From: Parcubacteria group bacterium CG08_land_8_20_14_0_20_43_9
GTDB lineage: Bacteria > Patescibacteriota > Minisyncoccia > Minisyncoccales > PEYH01
DNA: 6,180 nt
NCBI GenBank assembly: GCA_002774465.1
Contig: PEYH01000037.1
Span: forward strand, 1 to 6,180
Direction of reading: 5' to 3'
The notes under the pieces were generated by a model. It saw only the letters and a program-made list of their open reading frames with translations, was not told where the DNA came from and ran no database searches. Shown here in pieces: positions 1 through 5,576 of this stretch (positions are counted from its first letter, which is position 1; every line of letters starts with the position of its first letter). The position numbers and the translations under genes were made by a program.

Positions 1-945
1 GTCATACCAGGCGATTACTTTGACCGTTTTGCCGTTTGCCATTGTGGACAAAGAATCCACTATTGCTGAAAAAGTATTGCCCTTGAAATCCATTGAGACC
101 AAGGGCGCTTCCTCAACAGCCAAAATACCCTGAAAGTTATTTTCTTTTGCCGCTTTCTTAAAAGCAGAGTTCACTCCGCTTACAGATGCCGGTTTATCCA
201 CATTGCACACTAAGTCCAGCAAAGACACTGTTTGAGTTGGCACCCTGATTGCCAAGCCGTCTATTTTGCCCTTTAATTTTGGAATGATTTTTCCTATTGT
301 TTTTGAGGCCCCCGTGCTGGTAGGAATTATATTCGCGCCTGCTGTTCTGGCTCTTCTCAAATCCTTGTGCACCAAATCAAGGATTCTCTGGTCATTGGTA
401 TAGCTGTGCACGGTAGTCATAAATCCGTTGACAATCCCGAAATTATCATCAAGCACTTTCACCACCGGAGCCAAACAATTTGTAGTGCAGGAACCCATAT
501 CAATAATAGCGTCCTTTTGGGAATCGTAATCGTTTTCATTGACCCCTAAGACAAAACTCGGGATATCCGCGTCTTTGCTGGGCGCGGAAATTATCACTTT
601 TTTAGCCCCCGCTTTCAGATGTTTTGACGCAAGCTCTCTAGTCCCGAAAGCGCCGGTGCATTCCAGAACCACCTCAACCCCCAATTTCCCCCAGGGCAAT
701 TTTTCCGGGTTTGGCTCGGAAAATACTTCAATATTATGCCTGCCGACAACCATTTTTCCGGCCTTAACCTCAACCGATTTATCATAAATTCCGTAGGAGG
801 AATCGTATTTAAAAAGATGGGCCAAAGCGTCGGCCGAGTCCAGGTCATTAATCGCCAACACCTCAATGTTTGGTTGGTTTTTCAGGATATGGCGCAAAGT
901 AAGGCGGCCGATTCTGCCGAAACCGTTTATCGCTACTTTAATCAT
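1..945 (-). CDS. gap: Glyceraldehyde-3-phosphate dehydrogenase, type I, C-terminus cut off by the window edge
   Basis: This enzyme oxidises glyceraldehyde 3-phosphate to 1,3-bisphosphoglycerate in cytoplasmic glycolysis, reducing NAD. The window holds 315 codons and ends at A-W-Y-D, where the family usually continues N-E-W-G-Y, so only about 20 residues should be missing. Visible signatures are the N-terminal Rossmann motif INGFGRIGR (residues 6-14), Asp34 in AINDLD (an Asp here fits NAD rather than NADP preference), the catalytic SCTTNC with Cys153, His180 in TTVHSYTNDQ, the sugar-phosphate loop RRARTAGANIIPTSTGA (197-213) and PLVSMDF (281-287). The residue before SCTTNC is Gly rather than the usual Ala, a mild departure. 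The start is the ATG at 943-945, the only one fitting the Rossmann N-terminus; no Shine-Dalgarno precedes it. It lies 72 bp downstream of the glutaredoxin gene, behind a GC-rich hairpin. The assignment is firm. Confidence 0.97.
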   Translation of the reverse strand, partial: MIKVAINGFGRIGRLTLRHILKNQPNIEVLAINDLDSADALAHLFKYDSSYGIYDKSVEVKAGKMVVGRHNIEVFSEPNPEKLPWGKLGVEVVLECTGAFGTRELASKHLKAGAKKVIISAPSKDADIPSFVLGVNENDYDSQKDAIIDMGSCTTNCLAPVVKVLDDNFGIVNGFMTTVHSYTNDQRILDLVHKDLRRARTAGANIIPTSTGASKTIGKIIPKLKGKIDGLAIRVPTQTVSLLDLVCNVDKPASVSGVNSAFKKAAKENNFQGILAVEEAPLVSMDFKGNTFSAIVDSLSTMANGKTVKVIAWYD

Positions 946-967
946 ATGCGTTATTACGGGTTGGTTG

Positions 968-1002
968 CGAGGCCCGGCTTCGTTGACGAGACCGGGTCTC
1001 GT
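968..1002 (-). other. GC-rich palindrome with two alternative hairpins between the glutaredoxin gene and gap
   Basis: Positions 986-1002 form a 17-bp palindrome (ACGAGACC, central G, GGTCTCGT). The right half (992-1001, ccgggtctcg) can instead pair with 968-977 (cgaggcccgg), with one imperfect pair and a 14-nt loop. The two hairpins share an arm and exclude each other. On the minus-strand transcript this lies in the leader of gap and the trailer of the glutaredoxin gene. There is no U-tract after either stem, so it is not a standard intrinsic terminator. A processing or mRNA-stability hairpin, a protein-binding palindrome or a dispersed repeat are all possible. The structure is visible in the sequence; the function is unknown. 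Confidence 0.5.
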
Positions 1003-1016
1003 TGGCAATCTCGTTG
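997..1016. repeat. Short direct repeat tctcgttg, two copies 12 bp apart
   Basis: The octamer tctcgttg occurs at 997-1004 and 1009-1016, and a near copy (cttcgttg) lies at 978-985. The first exact copy overlaps the right arm of the neighbouring palindrome. The copies end just before the glutaredoxin stop codon. No function can be read from the sequence. Confidence 0.5.
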
Positions 1017-1017
1017 A

Positions 1018-1257
1018 TTAATCTTTAAGATTGAGCAATTCCATTATCCTTGGCTTGTCAAATCCGACTATAATCTCATTGTCAATTTCTATCACCGGAA
1101 CAGCCATTTTGCCGGTTTTTTCAAAAATATAGTTTTGAGCGCTTTCATTATCAGACACATCAACAACCTCAAATTTGACCCCTTTTTCATAAAGGAATTG
1201 TTTCAGCAGTTCGCAGTAAGGGCAGCTCGGGGTTGAATACACCTTTACAATGGCCAT
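1018..1257 (-). CDS. Glutaredoxin-like/NrdH-like thiol oxidoreductase with CPYC active site
   Basis: This is a small cytoplasmic thioredoxin-fold protein of 79 residues, the usual size for the short glutaredoxin/NrdH group. The first strand MAIVKVYST leads into the dithiol motif CPYC (Cys12 and Cys15). The cis-proline loop is AVPVIEI (cis-Pro54), followed by the GFD turn (65-67) and a C-terminal helix. Such proteins exchange disulfides with partners such as ribonucleotide reductase or peroxiredoxins and are re-reduced by glutathione or by a flavin reductase. The AhpF-like reductase at the right end of the window is a plausible electron donor, as in the Cp34/Cp9 pair of Clostridium pasteurianum, but this is inference. 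The ATG at 1255-1257 begins directly at the first strand; only a weak GGT lies upstream. The stop is TAA. It lies 36 bp after the DsbA-like gene in the same direction, so co-transcription is likely. NrdH and the Cp9 type cannot be told apart here. Confidence 0.9.
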   Translation of the reverse strand: MAIVKVYSTPSCPYCELLKQFLYEKGVKFEVVDVSDNESAQNYIFEKTGKMAVPVIEIDNEIIVGFDKPRIMELLNLKD

Positions 1258-1272
1258 AATTTACCAAAATTA

Positions 1273-1296
1273 CTGATTATTAATCATTTATCATTA
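1273..1296. repeat. Heptamer-phased AT-rich repeat between the DsbA-like and glutaredoxin genes
   Basis: The units ttaatca (1280-1286), tttatca (1287-1293) and tta (1294-1296) follow at exact 7-bp spacing. They are preceded by ctgatta (1273-1279), which matches the same unit in inverted orientation. The last unit supplies the TAA stop of the DsbA-like gene. The 13-mer at 1281-1293 is the exact reverse complement of 5591-5603 in another gap of this window, so it looks like a dispersed element rather than chance AT richness. Confidence 0.55.
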
Positions 1297-2301
1297 CTCG
1301 CAACTGCCGGGATTAGCCGGACCTCCGCCTTCGTCTATCGCTTGATTACATTCATCAGGAGCGTTATTAAAGGCAGAACAAATAGCATCTTTGTAGTCCT
1401 CCGCGCTTCTGGCGCCGTCATAAATCATCCCATTGATGGTTATGGTTGGCGAACCCGCTATTTCAGCCGTTTCTTCGCCGTTATGGCTGGCCGGGTTTTG
1501 CACCGCATATTGTTGGGTAGTCGAACTGACCTCTTGAGCTAAAAGGGCGATTGCTTCATCCGTTTCGCACTGTTTGATTTTATTCGCGTCAACGCCTTGG
1601 TTGCGGGCAATGGCCTCCCATTTGCCGTTCACGTTTTCATAGGTTGCCTGCTCGTTAATGGCTTCAACAAAATCCCATAATTTGTCCGGCTGGTATTTTT
1701 GCACGCACAGTTCCCTTACCCCTTGGTTTAATTCTTGGATTCCGTGCATTGAACAATAGGTTTTCTCCTTATCCAAACAATAATCGGGGTAACCGGTAAG
1801 GTAATTATCATAGAAGATATAGCGGAGCTTTATGTTTGCTTTGTCTCCCAGCAATTCGGCTACCGGTTTCATCAAATCCTCCGCTTGATTGCCGTAGGGG
1901 CAGAAAGACATGACGAACAATTCAACTTCCGGTTTATCTGTTTGCGGAAAGCCCCGCTCTTCCATTGGAGTCATATCAAAAGAGTTAAGGAATAAAATTT
2001 TTCCATCCTTGGTGACATAAACTTTTTCACTTTGCCCCATAACATCGAAATTAACCTCATAAACACCGCTCTTTTCCTCACTGCCGGTCAGGGTGAATTC
2101 CACATCCGAAGAAGCTAAATTCTCCTTGATATAAGTAATGGTTTTTTGGGCTGTTTCGTCCTTGGATAATTGGTCGGGCATCCCAGCAGCATCATTATTG
2201 TTGAAAGTGAAAGCGCCGGGAACGAAATTTTGATACAACAAGATTGCCAATAAAATTGCCGAAATTCCTCCCAGAATGACAGATGAAGATATTTTTTGCA
2301 T
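1294..2301 (-). CDS. Membrane-anchored DsbA-family/GILT-like thioredoxin-fold protein with CPYG site
   Basis: This protein has 335 residues from the ATG at 2299-2301. A TTG three codons upstream (2310) is the alternative start; neither has a Shine-Dalgarno, and ATG is preferred. An uncleaved-looking membrane segment lies at about residues 5-22, so the rest should face outside the cytoplasm. Residues about 45-110 form a small domain ending V-Y-V-T-K-D-G-K-I-L-F, reminiscent of DsbC-type N-terminal domains. The thioredoxin fold begins at PEVELFVMSFCPYGNQAED, with Cys134 and Gly137 where a second Cys is usual. The stretch CSMHGIQELNQGVRELC (183-199) resembles the GILT motif C-Q-H-G-x2-E-C-x2-N-x4-C. 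The cis-Pro loop is GSPTITING (Pro285). Eight cysteines are present: 134, 175, 183, 199, 245, 308, 318 and 334. The likely role is disulfide exchange on secreted proteins. Family membership is confident; reductase, isomerase or oxidase activity is open. Confidence 0.85.
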   Translation of the reverse strand: MQKISSSVILGGISAILLAILLYQNFVPGAFTFNNNDAAGMPDQLSKDETAQKTITYIKENLASSDVEFTLTGSEEKSGVYEVNFDVMGQSEKVYVTKDGKILFLNSFDMTPMEERGFPQTDKPEVELFVMSFCPYGNQAEDLMKPVAELLGDKANIKLRYIFYDNYLTGYPDYCLDKEKTYCSMHGIQELNQGVRELCVQKYQPDKLWDFVEAINEQATYENVNGKWEAIARNQGVDANKIKQCETDEAIALLAQEVSSTTQQYAVQNPASHNGEETAEIAGSPTITINGMIYDGARSAEDYKDAICSAFNNAPDECNQAIDEGGGPANPGSCE

Positions 2302-2361
2302 AATATTCAATATTAATGATTGTGAATCGCCGAACTGCGGCTAATTGTAATTGGTAATTCT
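2302..2361. repeat. Heptamer-phased AT-rich repeats in the gap between gpmA and the DsbA-like gene
   Basis: Two 7-bp-phased stretches occur here: aatattc / aatatta / atgattg / tgaatcg (2302-2329) and ctaattg / taattgg / taattct (2341-2361). Between them a small GC stem, gccg (2329-2332) with cggc (2338-2341), closes a 5-nt loop. The gap runs from the gpmA stop at 2372 to the DsbA-like start. A TACAAT hexamer on the minus strand resembles a -10 box, but no -35 element sits at proper spacing, so I do not call a promoter. The phasing is visible but the units are degenerate. Confidence 0.4.
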
Positions 2362-2371
2362 AACACAATAT

Positions 2372-3124
2372 CTATTTTTTGGGAATCCTTCCCTGATTGA
2401 TTACGATTTGAATGGCCTCTTCCGTTTTTTCAGGGTCGCCCAGATAATAATAATCTATTGTTTTTAGGTTTTCGTCCAATTCATAGACAAGAGGAATGCC
2501 GAGGGGAATGTTTAACTCCGGGATTTTTTCCGGCTCAATATCGTCAATGATTTTTACCAATGCCCGCAAGCTGTTTCCATGGGCGCAGACTAGAACTTTT
2601 TTGCCCGACTTAATGGCTGAAGCGATTGTTTGTTCCCAATATGGAAACAACCTTTTTTCCACGTCTTCAAGCGATTCTGCCAAAGGGATATCCTCTTTTT
2701 TCAGGTTGCCATACAGCGGGTCTCTGCCCGGATAGCGGTCGTCGTCTTCCGTGATTGCCGGCGGTCTCTCTCCATAACTTCTCCGCCATAAAAGAACTTG
2801 TTCTTCGCCGTATTTTTCCGCTGTTTCCGCTTTATTTAAGCCCTGAAGCGCTCCATAATGCCTTTCGTTCAGGCGCCATGACTTTTCCACCGGAATACCT
2901 GTCAGTCCCATTTCTTTCAAGACAATTCCCAAGGTTTTAGTGGCTTTCTGCAAGACCGAGGTAAAAGCAATATCAAAAACATATCCTTGTTGTTTTAGGA
3001 TTTTTCCCGCCGCCCCCGCCTCCTGAATCCCTTTTTCGGTCAACCCCACATCAGTCCAACCGGTAAAGCGGTTCTCTTTGTTCCAAATACTTTCTCCGTG
3101 CCTCAATAAAATTAATTTATACAT
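2372..3124 (-). CDS. gpmA: 2,3-bisphosphoglycerate-dependent phosphoglycerate mutase
   Basis: This enzyme interconverts 3-phosphoglycerate and 2-phosphoglycerate through a phosphohistidine intermediate primed by 2,3-bisphosphoglycerate. At 250 residues it matches E. coli GpmA. It starts MYKLILLRHGES, with phospho-acceptor His9, then the family block NRFTGWTDVGLTEKG. Further blocks are WRLNERHYGALQGLNKAETA with acid/base Glu87, WRRSYGERPP (113-122), DDRYPGRDPLY (128-138) and CAHGNSLRAL with second catalytic His182. One core residue departs: the family's TSVLxRAxxT reads TSVLQKATKT, placing Lys60 where E. coli has Arg62. The long middle insertion typical of the true mutase argues against a generic histidine phosphatase. 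The start is the ATG at 3122-3124, only 6 bp after the upstream gene's stop, without a Shine-Dalgarno. The stop is TAG, the only non-TAA terminator among those visible. It sits between enolase and gap, its metabolic neighbours. Confidence 0.96.
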   Translation of the reverse strand: MYKLILLRHGESIWNKENRFTGWTDVGLTEKGIQEAGAAGKILKQQGYVFDIAFTSVLQKATKTLGIVLKEMGLTGIPVEKSWRLNERHYGALQGLNKAETAEKYGEEQVLLWRRSYGERPPAITEDDDRYPGRDPLYGNLKKEDIPLAESLEDVEKRLFPYWEQTIASAIKSGKKVLVCAHGNSLRALVKIIDDIEPEKIPELNIPLGIPLVYELDENLKTIDYYYLGDPEKTEEAIQIVINQGRIPKK

Positions 3125-3130
3125 AATAAA

Positions 3131-3727
3131 TTAGTCGGTTAAGAATTGGAAATTTTTAAGCATTTTATTATAGATATCCATATATTGATTATCCAATAGG
3201 GTGATTTCCAGATAGCCGCTTTCAACCGGAACTATAATGTCTGTAATAATATCCCCTGCCTTAAATCCCATAGAAGCATCTTTTAGATAATTCGTTGTAT
3301 AGCGCGAAACCTCTAATCCCCCTACGGTAATTTTATCCAAAACAACATTTTTATTTTCATCTGTTTTGCGGAAAGGAACAATAATTTCTTCATACTGCTG
3401 GGTTGTTCGGAAATTAATAGTAAAAATTAATTCTTTTGCCATACCAATAGCGCAACCATTGTTTACTAATTTTTCAATCGTTTCTTTTGGCCCAAAAACC
3501 ATTGTTTTGGAACATTTATCGGTTTTCCAATTTTCCGGATATTTCATTTCAAATTTATAGTCCTCGTTACTGTAAGTTTGCCAGTTTGCAGTTTCATCTA
3601 CTGTTATTGGAGTTGGCGATGGCGATGGAGTTGGGGTTTCGTCTTCTGGCCAGAACTGCCAGATTAAAAAAGCTCCGGCGATAATTCCAAAAACTATAAT
3701 AAGAAACAATATTTTTTTACTTTGCAT
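3131..3727 (-). CDS. Membrane-anchored hypothetical protein with Pro/Ser/Thr linker (intact paralogue)
   Basis: I do not recognise a named family. From the ATG at 3725-3727 the protein has 198 residues. It has a Lys-containing N-terminus, a membrane helix at about 6-25 ending L-I-W-Q-F-W, a low-complexity linker PTPSPSPTP (32-40), then an outside domain opening E-T-A-N-W-Q-T-Y-S-N-E-D-Y-K-F and K-Y-P-E-N-W. The domain ends with a hydrophobic strand and M-L-K-N-F-Q-F. This layout resembles PsbP-like or lipoprotein-type extracytoplasmic domains, but the resemblance is loose. A longer TTG start at 3742 is possible, but that TTG overlaps the GAGGA that serves the ATG, so the ATG is preferred. The start overlaps the end of eno by 11 bp, suggesting coupled translation, and gpmA follows after 6 bp. 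It is clearly homologous to the broken gene on the other side of eno. The DNA is visibly AT-richer than gpmA or gap. Function unknown. Confidence 0.85.
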   Translation of the reverse strand: MQSKKILFLIIVFGIIAGAFLIWQFWPEDETPTPSPSPTPITVDETANWQTYSNEDYKFEMKYPENWKTDKCSKTMVFGPKETIEKLVNNGCAIGMAKELIFTINFRTTQQYEEIIVPFRKTDENKNVVLDKITVGGLEVSRYTTNYLKDASMGFKAGDIITDIIVPVESGYLEITLLDNQYMDIYNKMLKNFQFLTD

Positions 3728-4928
3728 ATTCTTTTTCCTCAATTAATAATAACCTGTTATATTTTGCCAGCCGTTCAGGTGGTACTGGCGCGCCTGACTT
3801 AATGAAATCAGCCCCTACTCCGACCGCAAAATCAGCAATGAAATCGTCCATTGTTTCTCCCGAGCGATGAGAAATCATTATTTTCCATTGGTGCTCTTTT
3901 GCCAATTTGACCGCTTCGATGGCCTCGCTTATTGTTCCGACCTGATTCACCTTAATGATTGCGCCATTGCAAGCGGTTTTTTCTATTGCTTCCTTTATTC
4001 TCAAAGGATTTGTAACCAATAAATCGTCCCCGATAATTGTCGCTCTATCCCCTACTTTGTTAAAAATTTCTTGAAATCCCTGCCAATCGTTTTCTGCGAA
4101 AGGATCCTCAATTCCAATAATATGATATTTTACAATTAAATCATTATAGAATTCAAGTAGCTTTTCCCGATTAAGAGATAATCCTTGTATTTGATAATTA
4201 TCACCTTCCTGAAAGTGAGTTGCAGCGCAATCAAGAATAAAATCCACTTCTCTTTTATTTAATCCGGCTTTGATAATAGCTTGTTCTAAATAATCCAACG
4301 CTTCAGCAGCGGAAGAAATATCTGGAGAAAAGCCTCCTTCGTCACCGATTGGCAATTTATCAAATTTTCTGCTCAAAATACTTTCTAGTGACTGATAAAT
4401 ATCTTTTCCTGCTTGTAAATTTTCCGCAAAACTATTCATTTGGGGAACAATCATAAACTCCTGAATATCCAAATTGTTTTGAGCGTGCGCTCCCCCATTT
4501 ATGATATTAAAACAAGGTATGGGGAAATTTTCAATTTTCAATTTACAATTTACGATTTCGCTAATACGTTTATACAGAGGGATATTTTTAACCGCTGCCC
4601 CCAATCTTGCAATTGCCATTGAGACCCCGACAACAGCATTTCCGCCTAAAACCGATTTATTGTCCGTCCCGTCTATTTCAATAAGCAGATTATCTATTTC
4701 TTTTTGCTGAACAGGGTCTTTTCCTATTAATTGCAGAGCGATAATTTCATTGACATTTTTAATGGCTTTTGAAACTTCAAGGACTTTCGCTTCTAATTTT
4801 CCGGTTGAGGCGCCGGATGGCACGCCCGCCTTAACGGAAAAATCAGAGGTTTCCGCTGTAACCTCTATGGTCGGATTCCCCCGCGAATCCAATATCGTCT
4901 GCGCGGTAATGGATTTAATTTTCGCCAT
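3717..4928 (-). CDS. eno: Enolase (phosphopyruvate hydratase)
   Basis: Enolase converts 2-phosphoglycerate to phosphoenolpyruvate in the cytoplasm using magnesium. The catalytic set is complete: GVPSGASTG with Ser41, INGGAHA with His148, IQEFMI with Glu157, GDEGGFSPD with Glu197, metal ligands Asp233, Glu274 (IEDPFAENDW) and Asp301 (GDDLLVTN), base Lys326 (IKVNQVGT), SHRSGET (353-359) with His354 and Arg355, and Lys377 (IKSGAP). At 403 residues it is slightly short for the family. About 11 residues are missing after GASTGKLEA, where others carry a segment like L-E-L-R-D-G-D-K-S-R-F, and about 5 extra residues (N-C-K-L-K-I-E-N region, 127-134) sit before FPIPCFNIINGG and are encoded by heptamer repeats. 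The ATG at 4926-4928 starts the standard M-A-K-I-K-S-I; a longer in-frame start at 5012 would add an alien N-terminus and is rejected. The gene overlaps its upstream neighbour by 14 bp and its downstream neighbour by 11 bp. Confidence 0.97.
   Translation of the reverse strand: MAKIKSITAQTILDSRGNPTIEVTAETSDFSVKAGVPSGASTGKLEAKVLEVSKAIKNVNEIIALQLIGKDPVQQKEIDNLLIEIDGTDNKSVLGGNAVVGVSMAIARLGAAVKNIPLYKRISEIVNCKLKIENFPIPCFNIINGGAHAQNNLDIQEFMIVPQMNSFAENLQAGKDIYQSLESILSRKFDKLPIGDEGGFSPDISSAAEALDYLEQAIIKAGLNKREVDFILDCAATHFQEGDNYQIQGLSLNREKLLEFYNDLIVKYHIIGIEDPFAENDWQGFQEIFNKVGDRATIIGDDLLVTNPLRIKEAIEKTACNGAIIKVNQVGTISEAIEAVKLAKEHQWKIMISHRSGETMDDFIADFAVGVGADFIKSGAPVPPERLAKYNRLLLIEEKEYAK
3736..3740 (-). promoter_or_regulatory. 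Ribosome binding site GAGGA inside the end of eno
   Basis: The minus strand reads GAGGAAAAAGAAT followed by ATG, placing GAGGA 8 nt before the start at 3727. These bases are the E-E-K-E codons (residues 397-400) of enolase. This is the only clear Shine-Dalgarno I see in the window, and it decides the ATG over the upstream TTG for the downstream gene. Confidence 0.75.
4526..4560. repeat. Heptamer tandem repeat inside the eno coding sequence
   Basis: Plus-strand units are aattttc (4526-4532), aattttc (4533-4539), aatttac (4540-4546) and aatttac (4547-4553), followed by a decayed gatttcg (4554-4560). Four units of 7 bp total 28 bp. On the minus strand they encode part of the I-V-N-C-K-L-K-I-E-N stretch, just upstream of the conserved NIINGGAHA block, where typical enolases have a shorter connector. 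This suggests an in-frame repeat insertion tolerated in a surface loop. Confidence 0.75.
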
Positions 4929-5574
4929 TTGTATCAATAAACTTAAAGGTAGAAAGCATTTGGTTAAATATGTTAAGCTCGGGACTACAGTTCGGAAAAT
5001 AACCAATTTCAATAATATAAATGTCTTTTTCGAATAATATGCTTATCGTATCGTTGGGATATCCTCCTATTTGATAAAATTTTAAAGCTTCTTGACCGCC
5101 AACAACTATTTTTTCGGGTCGCGCTTGTTTTGAATTATAATAAGTTTTACCGCTTTTTTCATGTTCATCAGTCCCAAATTCAGCTTCCGTGGAATTATCT
5201 GCGAACCACTCTCCTAAATTCTTATTTAATGGATTTGATTTAATATAAATACTGAATTCGCATCTCCCAGAAGGATTTTCTTTATATTCTTCATTTCTAA
5301 AATATACTCCATTTATTGTAAGAGTTGTCTCTCCAGAATTTTCATCGTATATATGAGGAAAATTCATATAATAGAAATCAGGATATCTTATCTCATATCC
5401 AAACTCCTGATTTGTATATGTTTTCCAATCTGCGGTTTCGTCCGCTGCTTGAGTTGGGTTTGGACTAGGGGATGGCGATGGGGTTTCTCCTCCTAATCAA
5501 GATTGCCAAATCAAAATCCCGCCCGCTATTATGACAAAGAGACAAATGATTAAAATAACGAGGGATTTAATCAT
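4915..5574 (-). pseudogene. Membrane-anchored hypothetical protein interrupted by an in-frame TGA
   Basis: Reading from the ATG at 5572-5574 gives a membrane helix ending I-L-I-W-Q-S, then TGA at 5497-5499. The same frame continues L-G-G-E-T-P-S-P-S-P-S-P-N-P, D-E-T-A-D-W-K-T-Y-T-N and the rest, to a TAA at 4915, 220 codons including the terminal stop. The intact paralogue downstream of eno aligns without gaps over the first 40 codons, and its Trp26 falls exactly on the TGA, so a single TGG-to-TGA change would explain the break. The stretch from 5367 (MNFPHIY) to 4915 is open for 150 residues but lacks the anchor and has no Shine-Dalgarno. No ATG, GTG or TTG lies in frame between the TGA and 5367. 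Alternatives are a sequencing or assembly error, stop readthrough, or UGA read as an amino acid. The end overlaps the start of eno by 14 bp. The domain's function is unknown; it should face outside the cell membrane. Confidence 0.7.
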
Positions 5575-5576
5575 AT

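Noticed and set aside
367..787. Two plus-strand open frames (60 and 82 codons)
   Set aside because: Both are antisense to GAPDH coding sequence with clear family motifs; no ribosome binding site or domain supports them.
615..866. Minus-strand open frame of 83 codons
   Set aside because: It is an alternate frame inside gap, whose in-frame motifs run straight through the region.
968..1001. Intrinsic terminator after the glutaredoxin gene
   Set aside because: The stem is plausible but no run of U follows it on the minus-strand transcript.
736..1017. Plus-strand open frame of 93 codons across the gap start and the hairpin region
   Set aside because: It lies antisense to the strongly conserved GAPDH N-terminus and has no recognisable domain; a shadow frame.
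2302..2371. Sigma-70 promoter for the DsbA-like gene
   Set aside because: A TACAAT hexamer exists but no -35-like hexamer sits 16-18 bp upstream; AT-rich repeats give such hits easily.
3600..3640. CRISPR-like or tandem repeat in the ggcgat/ggagtt stretch
   Set aside because: It encodes the P-T-P-S-P-S-P-T-P linker; codon-level low complexity with no spacers.
4929..5012. N-terminal extension of enolase to a start at 5012
   Set aside because: It would add 28 residues unlike any enolase and lies wholly in the coding region of the upstream gene; the ATG at 4928 gives the standard N-terminus.
5489..5494. Perfect AGGAGG on the minus strand just after the in-frame TGA, as a restart signal
   Set aside because: No ATG, GTG or TTG follows at usable spacing; the bases are Gly-Gly codons in the linker region.
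5497..5499. Selenocysteine at the in-frame TGA
   Set aside because: The paralogue has Trp, not Cys, at this position, the site is a linker next to the membrane helix rather than a redox motif, and no clear downstream stem-loop was seen.
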